DNA of 64,000 bases from Theropithecus gelada (GCF_003255815.1 NC_037669.1:124225758-124289757); one strand, 5' to 3'; shown: positions 23,737 to 33,304, counted from the stretch's first letter. Translations and numbers: made by a program. Notes: generated by a model from the letters alone, not told the origin.

Positions 23737-24531
23737 CAAAGAGAAAATAGTCTCCTCCATACTCACGCAATACCTCACTTCTGACAGCAAATGTCTGACT
23801 TTTTTTTTCGCCACACCAACCAAATCTCCAATCTCTGGACACTACCTGGGTGCCCTACAACATAACTCAATTGTGATATTACCTACATAAAGTTAGTCCA
23901 GATGCCACAGATTAAGGGCTCAGTTCCTTTTGAGAATTTGCGGTAATGGCACAAAGAACTCAGGGAAACACTTACTGAAGTTTATCTCTTTATTATAAGG
24001 CAATGATAAAGGATACAGATAAGCAGACAGTTTGAGAGGTACCTAAAGCAAGGTCTGGAAGAGTCTCGAGCATCCCCATGGAGCTGGGATATACCACTCT
24101 CCTGGCATGTGGATGTGTTCATCAGCCTAGAAGCTCTCCAAACTTTAGGGATTTTTCTAAAAGCTTCTAATGTATGCTTGTGAATTATTAACTCAATCTT
24201 CAGTTCCTCTCTTGTCCTTGGAGGAAGAGGAGTAGGGCTACAAGTTCTAAGCTTCTAATCATGGCTTGGCTTTTTTAGTGACCAGCCCCCATCCAAGAGC
24301 TATACAAAAGGCCACCAAGAGATACATCATTAGAAAAAAAAAAAAATTCTGTCTTCCAGTAAATCCCAAGGGATTTAGGAGCCTCATGTCAGAAACTAAG
24401 ATCAAAGAACAAATACTAGAAACAAAGATTCTCCTAGCACCTCTATTGCTTTGGAAATTACAAGGGTTTTAGGAACTCTGTGCTAGAAACTGGAGGCAGA
24501 GACCAAATATATGTTTCCTATTATGTCACCA
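23737..24531 (-). mobile_element. Solo ERV-type LTR inserted in the L1M, antisense
   Basis: On the minus strand it opens tggtgacataataggaaaca and includes a 'tttggtctctgcctccag' block, a polyadenylation signal (AATAAA complement at 23989-23994) and 'gttctttgtgccatta', the layout of a long terminal repeat. No retroviral internal region adjoins it, so it is a solo LTR. I recognise the type but cannot fix the subfamily. A TCACTA word at both edges (23731-23736 and 24532-24537) may be the TSD. Edges are good to about 20 bases. Confidence 0.65.
23989..23994 (-). terminator. LTR polyadenylation signal (AATAAA)
   Basis: TTTATT on the plus strand is AATAAA in the LTR orientation. Confidence 0.5.
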
Positions 24532-25230
24532 TCACTATAGATTGGTTTAGCTTGTTTTGAAAATTAATAAGGCGTAATGACATAAAATATGCTTGTTTGC
24601 GTCTGGCTTCTTTTACACAACATAAGTGATTTTAAAAATCACTTATGTTGTTGCAAATGAAATTTTTTTTATGTGCCAAATTTCCATGTGTGATTATTAA
24701 CACAGTCTTTTACCCATTTTTTTCTCTTAATGCACATTTGGAATGCATTCAGTTGTTATCTTTTACAAATAAAGGTGCTAGGAATATTCTTATAGAATCT
24801 TATTGTGAACATACATTTTTCTTTCTTTTGTAAATGCTAGAATTAAAATTTTTGGCTTGTGGAAAAGATGTAAGATTAATTTTAATAGAAAGTTTCAGTT
24901 TCTCAAAGTGGTTGTGCTATTTCACATTCCCAAAGGAACAAAATTTAACTTGCATTTCTCCATTAACTAATATGGCTTAGCGCCTTAATACACACATACA
25001 CACATATAATTTGACTAAATCACTTCTTATGTGGGTGTTTGTTAAAGTCATAGGACTAGTTTATAAACTGTACTTTTTGGTCTCTTATTACTGATATGTA
25101 GATGTGCTTTATATATTATCAAAATAAAATTTGTTATGTAATTATATTGCAAACCTTTTCTCTCATTCTGTGATTTAATTTTGATTTTTATTTTGATGAG
25201 CAGATGTCTTTAATTATTTAGAAATATATG
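24532..25230 (-). mobile_element. L1M 3' end, antisense, right part
   Basis: It resumes the L1M of 23440-23736. Plus-strand landmarks in order are 'gcgtctggcttcttttacacaacata', 'aataaaggtgctaggaatattcttatagaa', 'tttctcaaagtggttgtgctatttcacattccc' and 'cattctgtgatttaattttgattttta..gatgagcag'. It contains a 35-bp perfect palindrome at 24617-24651. Confidence 0.72.
24617..24651. repeat. 35-bp perfect palindrome
   Basis: Two 17-base arms (ACAACATAAGTGATTTT and its exact complement) around a single central A. The surrounding L1M does not normally have this inverted repeat. Confidence 0.95.
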
Positions 25231-25910
25231 TATTTTAAATGCAGATGTCTTACATGTTTTCTATGAAATTTATTACTAGCTTTTTAAAAATAATTGATAA
25301 CATCCTAAAATGTATTTTAAAATAATTACCAATATTTCCCAATTTTTGGCTACAATGTACATTCAGTTTTTCTGATACCTGTACTTACCGTAAGTCTTGT
25401 AATGAGAATTAAGGAAAAATCTCCAGAAGTTAAAATCTTCAGTGAATAAAAATAAATAACAATAAATTTGGTAGCAGGTAAGAAGTTCTATATTTATAGG
25501 GGTTATTTAATCAAGTGGTTAATTATATCATATGGCATTTACTACACTGTTGTCAACACTTTCTTAACGGTAGTAAAATTCCTATGCTTTCATTTTTTTT
25601 TGAGGGGGGTTTCTAGTTTAAATTCAACTCCATTCCAAACACTTCCAGTTCCTAGTACTATCTCTCAATCTATCTTCTGATAAGAACCTAACTGAGTAAA
25701 CTCAACCCTCTGCTACTTTTTAAATTGTTCCTTAAGCAAGTAATCTTTGCTAATGTAAATCGCACCATATGGGGAAAAATGCTTTTATTTGATTTATAAG
25801 ACTGGGTAAACATTACTATCACACAAATACTTTTGCATTTTCTTTTCAGCCTGCCTGAGTGCTCTGCTTGGTCTGTATACTGCTCAATTTCCCCACCCAA
25901 CCTGGAGTGG
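25231..25910. other. No recognisable feature
   Basis: AT-rich sequence. The open frames here (70 codons at most) show no recognisable domain. Confidence 0.4.
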
Positions 25911-25911
25911 G

Positions 25912-26061
25912 ACTACATCAAACTTAAAAGCTTCTGCACGCAAATAAAGCAATCAACAGAATGAAAAGACAACCTACACAATGGGAAAAGATATTTTGCA
26001 AACTATGTATCCGACAAGAAGATAATTTCCAAAATATGTAAGAAACTTACAATTCAACAGC
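25912..26061 (+). mobile_element. L1 ORF2 C-terminal fragment (old L1MA/L1PB type)
   Basis: It contains 'gggactacatcaaacttaaaagcttctgcacgc', 'caacctacacaatggga' and 'atcc..acaagaagataatttccaaaatatgtaag', the stretch after the RT domain. It is truncated on both sides and ends in the GGAA microsatellite. Confidence 0.85.
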
Positions 26062-26138
26062 AGAAGGAAGGAAGGAAGGAAGGAAGGAAGGAAGGAAGGA
26101 AGGAAGGAAGGAAGGAAGGAAGGAAGGAAGGAAGGAAG
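26062..26138 (+). repeat. (GGAA)n microsatellite
   Basis: About nineteen uninterrupted GGAA/AAGG units. On the minus strand it gives the false repetitive Phe/Leu/Pro/Ser reading frame near 26047. Confidence 0.97.
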
Positions 26139-26185
26139 GAAGAGCAACTACAAGACACATAATTGCCAGATTCACCAAAGTTGAA

Positions 26186-26593
26186 ATGAAGAAAAAAATC
26201 TTAAGGGAAGCCAGAGAGAAAGGTCGGGTTACCCACAAAGGGAAGCCCATCAGACTAACAGCAGATCTCTCGGCAGAAACTCTACAAGCCAGAAGAGAGT
26301 GGGGGCCAATATTCAACATTCTTTTTTTTTTTTTTTTTTTAAAGAAAAGAATTTCATATCCAGCCAAACTAAGTTTCATAAGTGAAGGAGAAATAAAATC
26401 CTTTACAGATAAGCAAATGCTTAGAGATTTTGTCACCACTAGGCCTGCCTTACAAGAGACCCTGAAGGAAGCAGTAAACTGGAAAGGAACAACCGGTACC
26501 AGCCATTGCAAAAACATGCCAAAATATAAAGACCATCGAGGCAAGGAAGAAACTGCATCAACTAATGAGCAAAATAACCAGTTAATATCATAA
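26186..26593 (+). pseudogene. L1 ORF1p C-terminal fragment with Phe run
   Basis: An open frame covering the C-terminal half of ORF1p, the single-stranded nucleic-acid-binding and chaperone part. It keeps REWGPIFNIL, RISYPAKLSFISEGE and RDFVTTRPALQ. Between them, a T19 run replaces the usual two T and encodes five Phe, while a 14-base stretch just downstream is missing; the net change is one extra codon, so the frame is kept. A single-base loss near 26480 then shifts the last residues, giving an abnormal tail that ends 16 nt upstream of the ORF2 ATG. The N-terminal coiled coil is missing because the element is truncated. Confidence 0.85.
26322..26340 (+). repeat. T19 homopolymer inside L1 ORF1
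   Basis: Nineteen T at a position where L1 ORF1 normally has two. It is followed by AAAGAAAAG and a 14-base deletion. Confidence 0.9.
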
Positions 26594-28275
26594 TGGCAGG
26601 ATCAAGTTCACACATAACAATATTAACCTTAAATGTAAATGGACTAAATGCTCCAATTAAAAGACACAGACTGGCAAACTGGATAAAGAGTCAAGACCCA
26701 TCAGTCTGCTGTATTCAGGAGACCCATCTCACACGCAGAGACATACATAGGCTCAAAATAAAGGGACGGAGGAAGATATACCAAGCTAATGGAGAACAAA
26801 AAAAAGCAGAGGTTGCAATACTAGTCTCTGATAAAACAGACTTTAAACCATCAAAGATCAAAAGAGACAAAGAAGGCTATTACATAACGGTAAAGGGATC
26901 AATTCAACAGGAAGAGCTAACTATCCTAAATATATATGCACTCAATACAGCAGCACCCAGATTCATAAAGCAAGTCCTTAGAGACTTACAAAGAGACTTA
27001 GACTCCCATACAATAATAATGGGAGACTTCAACACTCCACTGTCAATATTAGACAAATCAACGAGACAGAAAGTTAACAAGGATATCCAGGAATTGAACT
27101 CATCTCTGCAGGAAGCAGACCTAATAGACATCTATAGAACTCTCCACCCCAAATCAACAGAATATACATTCTTCTCAGCACCACATCACACTTATTCCAA
27201 AATTGACCACATAATTGGAAGTAAAGCACTCCTCAGCAAATGTACAAGAACAAAAAATATAACCAACTCTCTCTCAGACCACAGTGCAATCAAACTAGAA
27301 CTCAGGACTAAGAAACTCAATCAAAATCACTCAACTACATGGAAACTGAACAACCTGCTCCTGAATGACTACTGGGTACATAACAAAATGAAGGCGGAAA
27401 TAAAGATGTTCTTTGAAACCAATGAGAACAAAGATACAACATACCAGAATCTCTGGGACACATTTAAAGCAGTGTGTAGAGGGAAATTTATAGCACTAAA
27501 TGCCCACACGAGAAAGCAGGAAAGATCTAAAATTGACACTCTAACATCACAATTAAAAGAACTAGAGAAGCAAGAGCAAACACATTCAAAAGCTAGCAGA
27601 AGGCAAGAAATAACTAAGATCAGAGCAGAACTGAATGAGATAGAGACACAAAAAACCCTCCAAAAAATCAATGAATCCAGGAGTTGGTTTTGTGAAAAGA
27701 TCAACAAAATTGACAGACCACTAGCAAGACTAATAAAGAAGGAAAGAGAGAAGAATAAAATTGACGCAATAAAAAATGATAAAGGGGATATCACCACCGA
27801 CCCCACAGAAATACAAACTACCATCAGAGAATACTATAAACACCTCTATGCAAATAAACTAGAAAATCTTGAAGAAATGGATAATTTCCTGGACACTTAC
27901 ACTCTCCGAAGATTAAACCAGGAAGAAGTTGAATCCCTAGAACTAGATGTACCATATGACCCAGCCATCCCATTACTGGGGATATACCCAAAGGATTATA
28001 AATCACGCTGCTATAAAGACACATGCACACGTATGTTTATTGCAGCACTATTCACAATAGCAAAGACTTGGAATCAACCCAAATGTCCATCGGTGACAGA
28101 CTGGATTAAGAAAATGTGGCACATATACACCATGGAATACTATGCAGCCATAAAAAAGGATGAGTTTGTGTCCTTTGTAGGGACATGGATGCAGCTGGAA
28201 ACCATCATTCTTAGCAAACTATCACAAGAACAGAAAACCAGACACTGCATGTTCTCACTCATAGGTGGGAACTGA
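26593..28275 (+). CDS. L1 ORF2 with intact endonuclease, RT domain deleted in frame (560 codons)
   Basis: The open frame starts at the normal ORF2 ATG. Residues 1-239 form the apurinic-type L1 endonuclease, which nicks target DNA at T-rich sites. The catalytic and binding residues I can check are all present: N14, E43, D145 and N147 (GDFN), T192, D205, and S228-D229-H230 (SDH). The linker and cryptic region runs to EEVESL (residue 449). It then joins directly to ELDVPYDP, inside the C-terminal domain, so the whole RT domain (FADD motif) and the CCHC-like cysteine motif are gone. The frame ends at the normal stop after SLIGGN. Normal ORF2p is about 1275 residues. It could in principle encode an endonuclease without RT, but the element lacks the L1 5'UTR promoter, so expression would need an outside promoter. 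It cannot retrotranspose by itself. Confidence 0.85.
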   Translation: MAGSSSHITILTLNVNGLNAPIKRHRLANWIKSQDPSVCCIQETHLTRRDIHRLKIKGRRKIYQANGEQKKAEVAILVSDKTDFKPSKIKRDKEGYYITVKGSIQQEELTILNIYALNTAAPRFIKQVLRDLQRDLDSHTIIMGDFNTPLSILDKSTRQKVNKDIQELNSSLQEADLIDIYRTLHPKSTEYTFFSAPHHTYSKIDHIIGSKALLSKCTRTKNITNSLSDHSAIKLELRTKKLNQNHSTTWKLNNLLLNDYWVHNKMKAEIKMFFETNENKDTTYQNLWDTFKAVCRGKFIALNAHTRKQERSKIDTLTSQLKELEKQEQTHSKASRRQEITKIRAELNEIETQKTLQKINESRSWFCEKINKIDRPLARLIKKEREKNKIDAIKNDKGDITTDPTEIQTTIREYYKHLYANKLENLEEMDNFLDTYTLRRLNQEEVESLELDVPYDPAIPLLGIYPKDYKSRCYKDTCTRMFIAALFTIAKTWNQPKCPSVTDWIKKMWHIYTMEYYAAIKKDEFVSFVGTWMQLETIILSKLSQEQKTRHCMFSLIGGN

Positions 28276-28508
28276 ACAATGAGATCACTTGGACTCGGGA
28301 AGGGATTGCATTGGGAGTTATACCTGATGTAAATGACGAGTTGATGGGTGCTGACGAGTTGATGGGTGCAGCACACCAACATGGCACAAGTATACATATG
28401 TAACAAACCAGTACGTTATGCACATGTACCCTAGAACTTAAAGTATAATAATAATAAAAAATAAATAAATAAATAAATAAATTAATTAAAAAAAAAAAAA
28501 AAAAAAAA

Positions 28509-28776
28509 GTATTGGATGCTGAAAAAAAAAAAAAAAGAATTTATTTCATTCATTTTTTCCTGCCAACTTTCTGAAGGCTCTTGTTGGACATGTGGAACCA
28601 TGAAGTACTCTTTATTTCTTTTTTCTCCTATAATTTCCCTATAATTACACTATGTTCTGAGTTATTTCTTTTTAAAAAAGTTTCCATTTGTTATACAAAT
28701 AATATACCATACATGTAAAATATACAATAGATATACTAAAATATTTAATCTTTCAAAACTGTTTGTTCAGTGGTTC
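28509..28776. other. Flank with a second A-run
   Basis: The 13 bases GTATTGGATGCTG separate the L1 poly-A from a second A15 run (28522-28536). After that the sequence is unremarkable AT-rich DNA up to the LTR. Confidence 0.6.
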
Positions 28777-29327
28777 TGTCAGAAGAATGTAAACGAGAGC
28801 AGCTCCATCTTAAATAGGATCTGGGTAAAATGAGTCTGAAATCTACTGGGCTGTTTTCCCAGACGGTTAAGTCATTCTAAGTCACAGGATGAGATAGCAT
28901 GTCAGCACAAAATACAGGTCATAAAGACCTTGCTGATAAAACAGGTTGTAGTGAAGGAGACGGCCAAAACCCACCAAGACGAAAATGGCAATGAGAGTGA
29001 CCGCTGGTTGTCCTCACTGCTACACTCCCACCAGCGCCCTGAAGTTTACAAATGCTATGGCAACGTCAGGAAGTTACCTATATGCTCTAAAAAGGGGAGG
29101 CATGAATAATCCACCTATTATTTAGCAGGTCATCAATAAATAACCATAAAAATGGGCAACCAGCAGCCCTCGGGGCTGCTCTGTCTATGGAGTAGCCATT
29201 TTTTATTCCTTTACTTTCTTAATAAACTCGCTTTCACTTTGCAATGGGGACTTACCCTGAATTCTTTCTTGCTCAAAATCCAAGAACCCTCTCTTGGGGT
29301 CTGGATCAAGATCGCACTCTTGTAACA
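28777..29327 (+). mobile_element. Solo ERV1-type LTR
   Basis: It opens TGTCAG and ends TGTAACA. It contains 'gctccatcttaaatagga', 'gatgagatagcatgtcagcac', 'ccataaaaatgggcaaccagcagccctcggggctgctctg', an AATAAA at 29221-29226 and 'ccctgaattctttcttgctc'. No internal retroviral sequence adjoins it. Flanking GGTTC and GTTTC words may be a decayed TSD. I recognise it as a primate class I ERV LTR but do not name the subfamily. Confidence 0.8.
29221..29226 (+). terminator. LTR polyadenylation signal (AATAAA)
   Basis: AATAAA followed by a T-rich stretch at the expected position near the R/U5 boundary of the LTR. Confidence 0.6.
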
Positions 29328-30150
29328 GTTTCATTTTTATAACTTACTTTCTTGTTTTATAGATATTATATCTTCTTAAATATAACAGATTGCATTAAAG
29401 AATTCTTTAATTTTTTACTTCTTTCCCAATTTAGTTTTTCTTAACCTTTCTCTTTCAAGTGGCTGGCATTCCTCATATGCCAGAGATCTTATTTATGTAT
29501 GCATATTTTAGAAGAAAGAATGGATAGTTAACTTCAGGTTTCTTTACAGTTGTGTTAATAGTTTTTCTTTCCAACTGAATAGAGATATCAAATACAGGTA
29601 CAAGAAGCCATCTACATGCTTTACTATATGACCAGAAAGAAAGCAGGTATAAAGCTGTCTATAATACTTTGGGTTCTCTCTAAGACAGAATTAGAGGTTA
29701 TCACAGATTTTTCTTTTTTGTATGCAATTGTTCTATGCCTATGTGTACCACAGTCGTCTTGGCCTTGCAAGAATTTTTTTAACCTACATTACATTATAAT
29801 GTATGCAACTCTTATGCAGCTCAGAATGCTAACTGAGAAAAATTCTCTCCTTGTTGGAAATATAGTTTCTTAATGATTATGACATTAACGCAAAGGGAGT
29901 TACTGGCTTATATATCAATAACTGGGGCTTCATTCTATGATGCTTGAGGCACCTATATCTATTATAGAATTATAATTGACAAAAGATATGAACTCTCATA
30001 CCCCTGAGGTGATGCTTTTTTCTCCACACCAGAATGTGCTGATGAAACATTTTGCTAAAGAAATGTTTAATGGGGTTATATAATGTGAGCATGCAGGCTA
30101 GTAAATTAGTGGAGATTAGCTTTCTTAAACTCTGGAAGAATTAGGAGATC
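29328..30150. other. No recognisable feature
   Basis: AT-rich sequence. An 85-codon open frame at 29616-29873 has no recognisable domain and is probably chance. Confidence 0.4.
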
Positions 30151-30154
30151 TAGA

Positions 30155-30385
30155 TCAGTGCTGTGTGATTAACATTTCTGTGATGATGGTATGTATTACA
30201 TCTATATGCCTAATAGGACAGCCACTAGACATATGTGGCAATTGCACACTTGAAACATGACTAGTGTGAGTGAATAATTGAATTTTAAGTTGTATCTAAT
30301 TAAGTTAATTCCAATTTAAATATATAGCCACATTTAGCTAGCGGCCACCACATTAGACCTATTAGACAGCCTAGATCTAGAAACT
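30155..30385 (+). mobile_element. Non-autonomous hAT-type DNA transposon (MER-type MITE)
   Basis: Begins cagtgctgtgtgattaac and ends attagacagcctag. It has internal 'tctgtgatgatgg', 'gccactagacatatgtggc' and, near the other end, the related 'tagccacatttagctagcggccacc', giving the long-terminal-inverted-repeat layout of a hAT-Charlie MITE. Confidence 0.72.
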
Positions 30386-30389
30386 CAGT

Positions 30390-30500
30390 ATCAATTTATC
30401 ACTCACTAATGGAGTTAATATCTATCTTATTGAGCTGTTGTGAGGATAGCATGATATAATACATTATACATTGTAAGTACTCCACAGATATTTATGAAAT
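30390..30500 (+). repeat. MIR fragment
   Basis: 'agttaatatctatcttattgagctgttgtgaggatagcatga' is a diverged MIR core followed by its 3' part. Confidence 0.6.
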
Positions 30501-31090
30501 TATTGAGGGTTAATTTTTCAGTACACATACCAAAGCCAACGAAAACATTTACCTAGAATATTATCTTAATACCTGATGTCATTTTTTAGTGAAAATGAAT
30601 GTTATCAATTGACCCCTGATGATTTTATTTTCTGTATTTTGACATATATTGAATAAAATTTACCTCTTTATTTTCTGTCTGAAAATCAGTCTTACTTTTG
30701 CAGCATTGTATAATTTGGTAAACTGTACTTCGAACCCAGTGATTCGGATAAATTCAATTGTGTCATTTTAGTAAGATCAATTATGTCATTTTAGTAAGTA
30801 TGCCACATGCTCTTTTTCTGGTTGTTTCTTTCTCTTATAATTGACTCAAGCCTTCAATGTTATTTTTGTTGAAACAATAAAGGAATCTTTGTAAAATAGC
30901 AAAGATCTGTCTGTCTATATATCACTGTATTTATAGGTGTAGATAGTGATTAAAAACTATTTTCACATTAAATTAAAATGAGTCATAGTTTATATAATAT
31001 TTACTATGAGTGTATATTCTGTAAACTATTAGGAGGGATTTACTAATAACTCTGTTCATTCTCCATTAAAAAGCATCATGGAGTATAGGA
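30501..31090. other. No recognisable feature
   Basis: AT-rich sequence. A local duplication of 'tgtcattttagtaag' occurs at 30762-30776 and 30785-30799. Confidence 0.5.
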
Positions 31091-31094
31091 TAAA

Positions 31095-31260
31095 ATTTCA
31101 GAACACCTACATTTTAGTAATGATTCTTGGCACTATAATTTTGGGGTTAATTATGGACTCTCTCTAAGCTTCAGCCTCTGCATCTATCACATAGAAATGG
31201 CAGTCCAAAAGTCTAGTTTAACATCTTTTGTGGTAATTAGTTAAAACAATAAAAATTAGT
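31095..31260 (+). repeat. MIR element
   Basis: Contains 'ggcactataattttggggttaattatggactctctctaagcttcagcctctgcatctatcac', the MIR core order. Confidence 0.65.
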
Positions 31261-31399
31261 GAGTAATTAATTAAAAATAAGGTAGATTTAAAAAATTCCA
31301 GTTGGATATTTCAAAGTTCAACATACAATTTTGAATTAAATAATATTACAATGTTTTATAATACAATGGAAAATAATTCTAGATTGTATATCTGCTACC

Positions 31400-31560
31400 A
31401 CCATTTAAAAAGCCAGCTGGCCTTAAACAAACATGTGAACTTCCATTTCCCTACCTCACAGTGTGGATAATACTACCTGCCTTCTCCAGACCTCCTGGAC
31501 TATCGTGAAGGCCAGGAAAATTCATGTGAAAACAATTGTATGAACTAATGTGTTTATTAT
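31400..31560 (+). repeat. MIR element
   Basis: Contains 'catgtgaacttccatttccctacctcacagtgtggataatactacc', then a diverged 3' part up to 'tgtatgaactaatg'. Confidence 0.6.
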
Positions 31561-32980
31561 TAAAACATTATAAGACAATACCAAATTACTGAGTGAATAA
31601 TACACAAATACATCAGGTGCCTTAGGGGCTCAGAGAAGTGAGCTGGGCAAGGAAAGCTCTGTAGAGGAGGGATTGAAAGCAAACAGGAATGTGCTACACT
31701 CAACCCCGCATTTCAACATTTTTTATTTGCATTCCTTTCATTTCAAAATCTAAAACAAATTAAGATAAACTTGAGGGTCAAGGAAAGGGCAGCGGTAGAT
31801 AATAGTTCTGTTTAATGAAATATTACTGTGTCAACACAGAAATGCAGAGTAGTCAAATAAACTGTTAGTGTTTCATTGTATATTCTGTGAAGTCTGTTTC
31901 ATAATCAGCAGAGACACCAAATTCATGATGTGTCAGAATCATCTCTATTTTATTTCAAAAGCTATTTAATATCAATAAAAACAAAAACAAAGGTATAATA
32001 AAATATAATAGCTTGATTTCCTTGTATTCTGTCCTTGTCCCTTAATTTCAATGCAAATTACATTTCAACTCTGGATATTCAGTTACCTTTGTTCTCCGAA
32101 TATGCTATCACTACCTGAATTTGACAAACTTGCAATTTTTTGCGAGATAACTTTTTAAATACTTTCTCTTCATTTTGTGCCAAAAGTCCAAATTTCACAA
32201 AATGATTTATGATTTTAATAATTACTACTAATAAAACATTTTTAAGGAGGATGATTCCATTTGGATTATTAAAGTAATTTATTATAAAACGTAATTATCT
32301 TTTGAAAAGTGTTTCTTGTTTCCAAGATAACTCAATTGTTTATTCCTTTTCACAAATTTTCATAAGCTTTTTTCTTGTATGGAGATACTCTTTCAAAGTA
32401 CTTTATTTTAGGTGAATATCAGTAAAGAGCCACCCTCAAAACAAGAATCACTTGGAAAGATTCCCCTAAGATTAGATAGACTTCCAACATTTTTCCAAAT
32501 TGTTCTTTTCCCAGAAAATGTATGACTCCTTGTCTACATTTATTGAAATAATAAAATCTAAAAAAGTTGTTTACGATATCTGATTTCTAGAATTAAATAA
32601 TAAAATGTCATTTAAAAAACTATCACACATTCTGAAATAAACTAAGAAGAAAAATAAGCAATCATAATTGTAACACAAAAATGCACATTGTTAACCTTTT
32701 GTGTGGCATTTTCTTCTGTTACTACCTGTATGATTTTCCTATTTTAATAAAGTTCTGTACTTGAGAGGAAAAGGTAATTGTTTTTGATGCACATTAGATA
32801 TGTTTAAATTCTTAGTATTCACAACAATTTTTTACTTTTAACTATTTTAATCACACATAGATTATAAAAGGAAAATTATAAATATAAAATAACAAATACA
32901 TTACTTTATAAGACATAATATTTGATCGCAAGAATTAAAATAATTTACGCAAAAGATGTTAAACTGTGAGCCTGGAGTCA
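31561..32980. other. No recognisable feature
   Basis: Unique, AT-rich sequence with no open frame of note. Confidence 0.4.
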
Positions 32981-33304
32981 CTTTTTGTTTGTTTGTTTGT
33001 TTTTGTTTTTGAGAGGAGTCTCGCTCTGTCACCCAGGCTGGAGTGCAGTGGCGATCTCGGCTCACTGCAAGCTCCGCCTCCCGGGTTCACGCCGTTCTCC
33101 GACCTCAGCCTCCTGAGTAGCTGGGACTACAGGGTCCCGCCACCACGCCCGGCTAAGTTTTTTGTTTTTTTATTTGTTTGTTTGTTTGTTTTTTAGTAGA
33201 GACGGGGTTTCACCCTGTTAGCCAGGATGGTCTCTATCTCCTGACCTCGTGATCCGCCCACCTCCGCCTCCCTAAGTGCTGGGATTGAGCCACTGCGCCG
33301 GGCC
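32981..33304 (-). mobile_element. AluY-like element, antisense
   Basis: Plus strand: a (GTTT)n tail, then the complementary Alu with 'gctcactgcaagctccgcctcccgggttcacgcc' and 'cctgacctcgtgatccgccc', and an expanded (TTTG)n middle segment at 33157-33194. The TGGAGT word flanks both sides (32973-32978 and 33305-33310). Confidence 0.95.

Larger units (their letters stand above)
26139..28508 (+). mobile_element. Young L1, 5'-truncated, RT-deleted in frame, 3'UTR G-tract lost
   Basis: It begins within ORF1 ('agagcaactacaagacacat'), continues through the ORF1 end and ORF2, and ends with a poly-A (28455-28508). It differs from a normal L1 in four visible ways: a T19 run in ORF1 (26322-26340), a one-base loss near the ORF1 end, the absence of the RT part of ORF2 at about 27939, and the absence of the G-rich 3'UTR tract at about 28301. 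The 5' edge abuts the GGAA array and I find no TSD. The two tandem GACGAGTTGATGGGTGC words are kept (28336-28368). Confidence 0.93.

Noticed and set aside
26047..26544. 165-codon minus-strand open frame with repeating FLPS-type residues
   Set aside because: It is the complement of the GGAA array plus antisense L1 ORF1.
27369..27824. 151-codon minus-strand open frame rich in Ser/Phe/Ile
   Set aside because: It is the shadow of the A-rich L1 ORF2 linker on the opposite strand. Similar shadows occur at 26904-27131 and 27824-28030.
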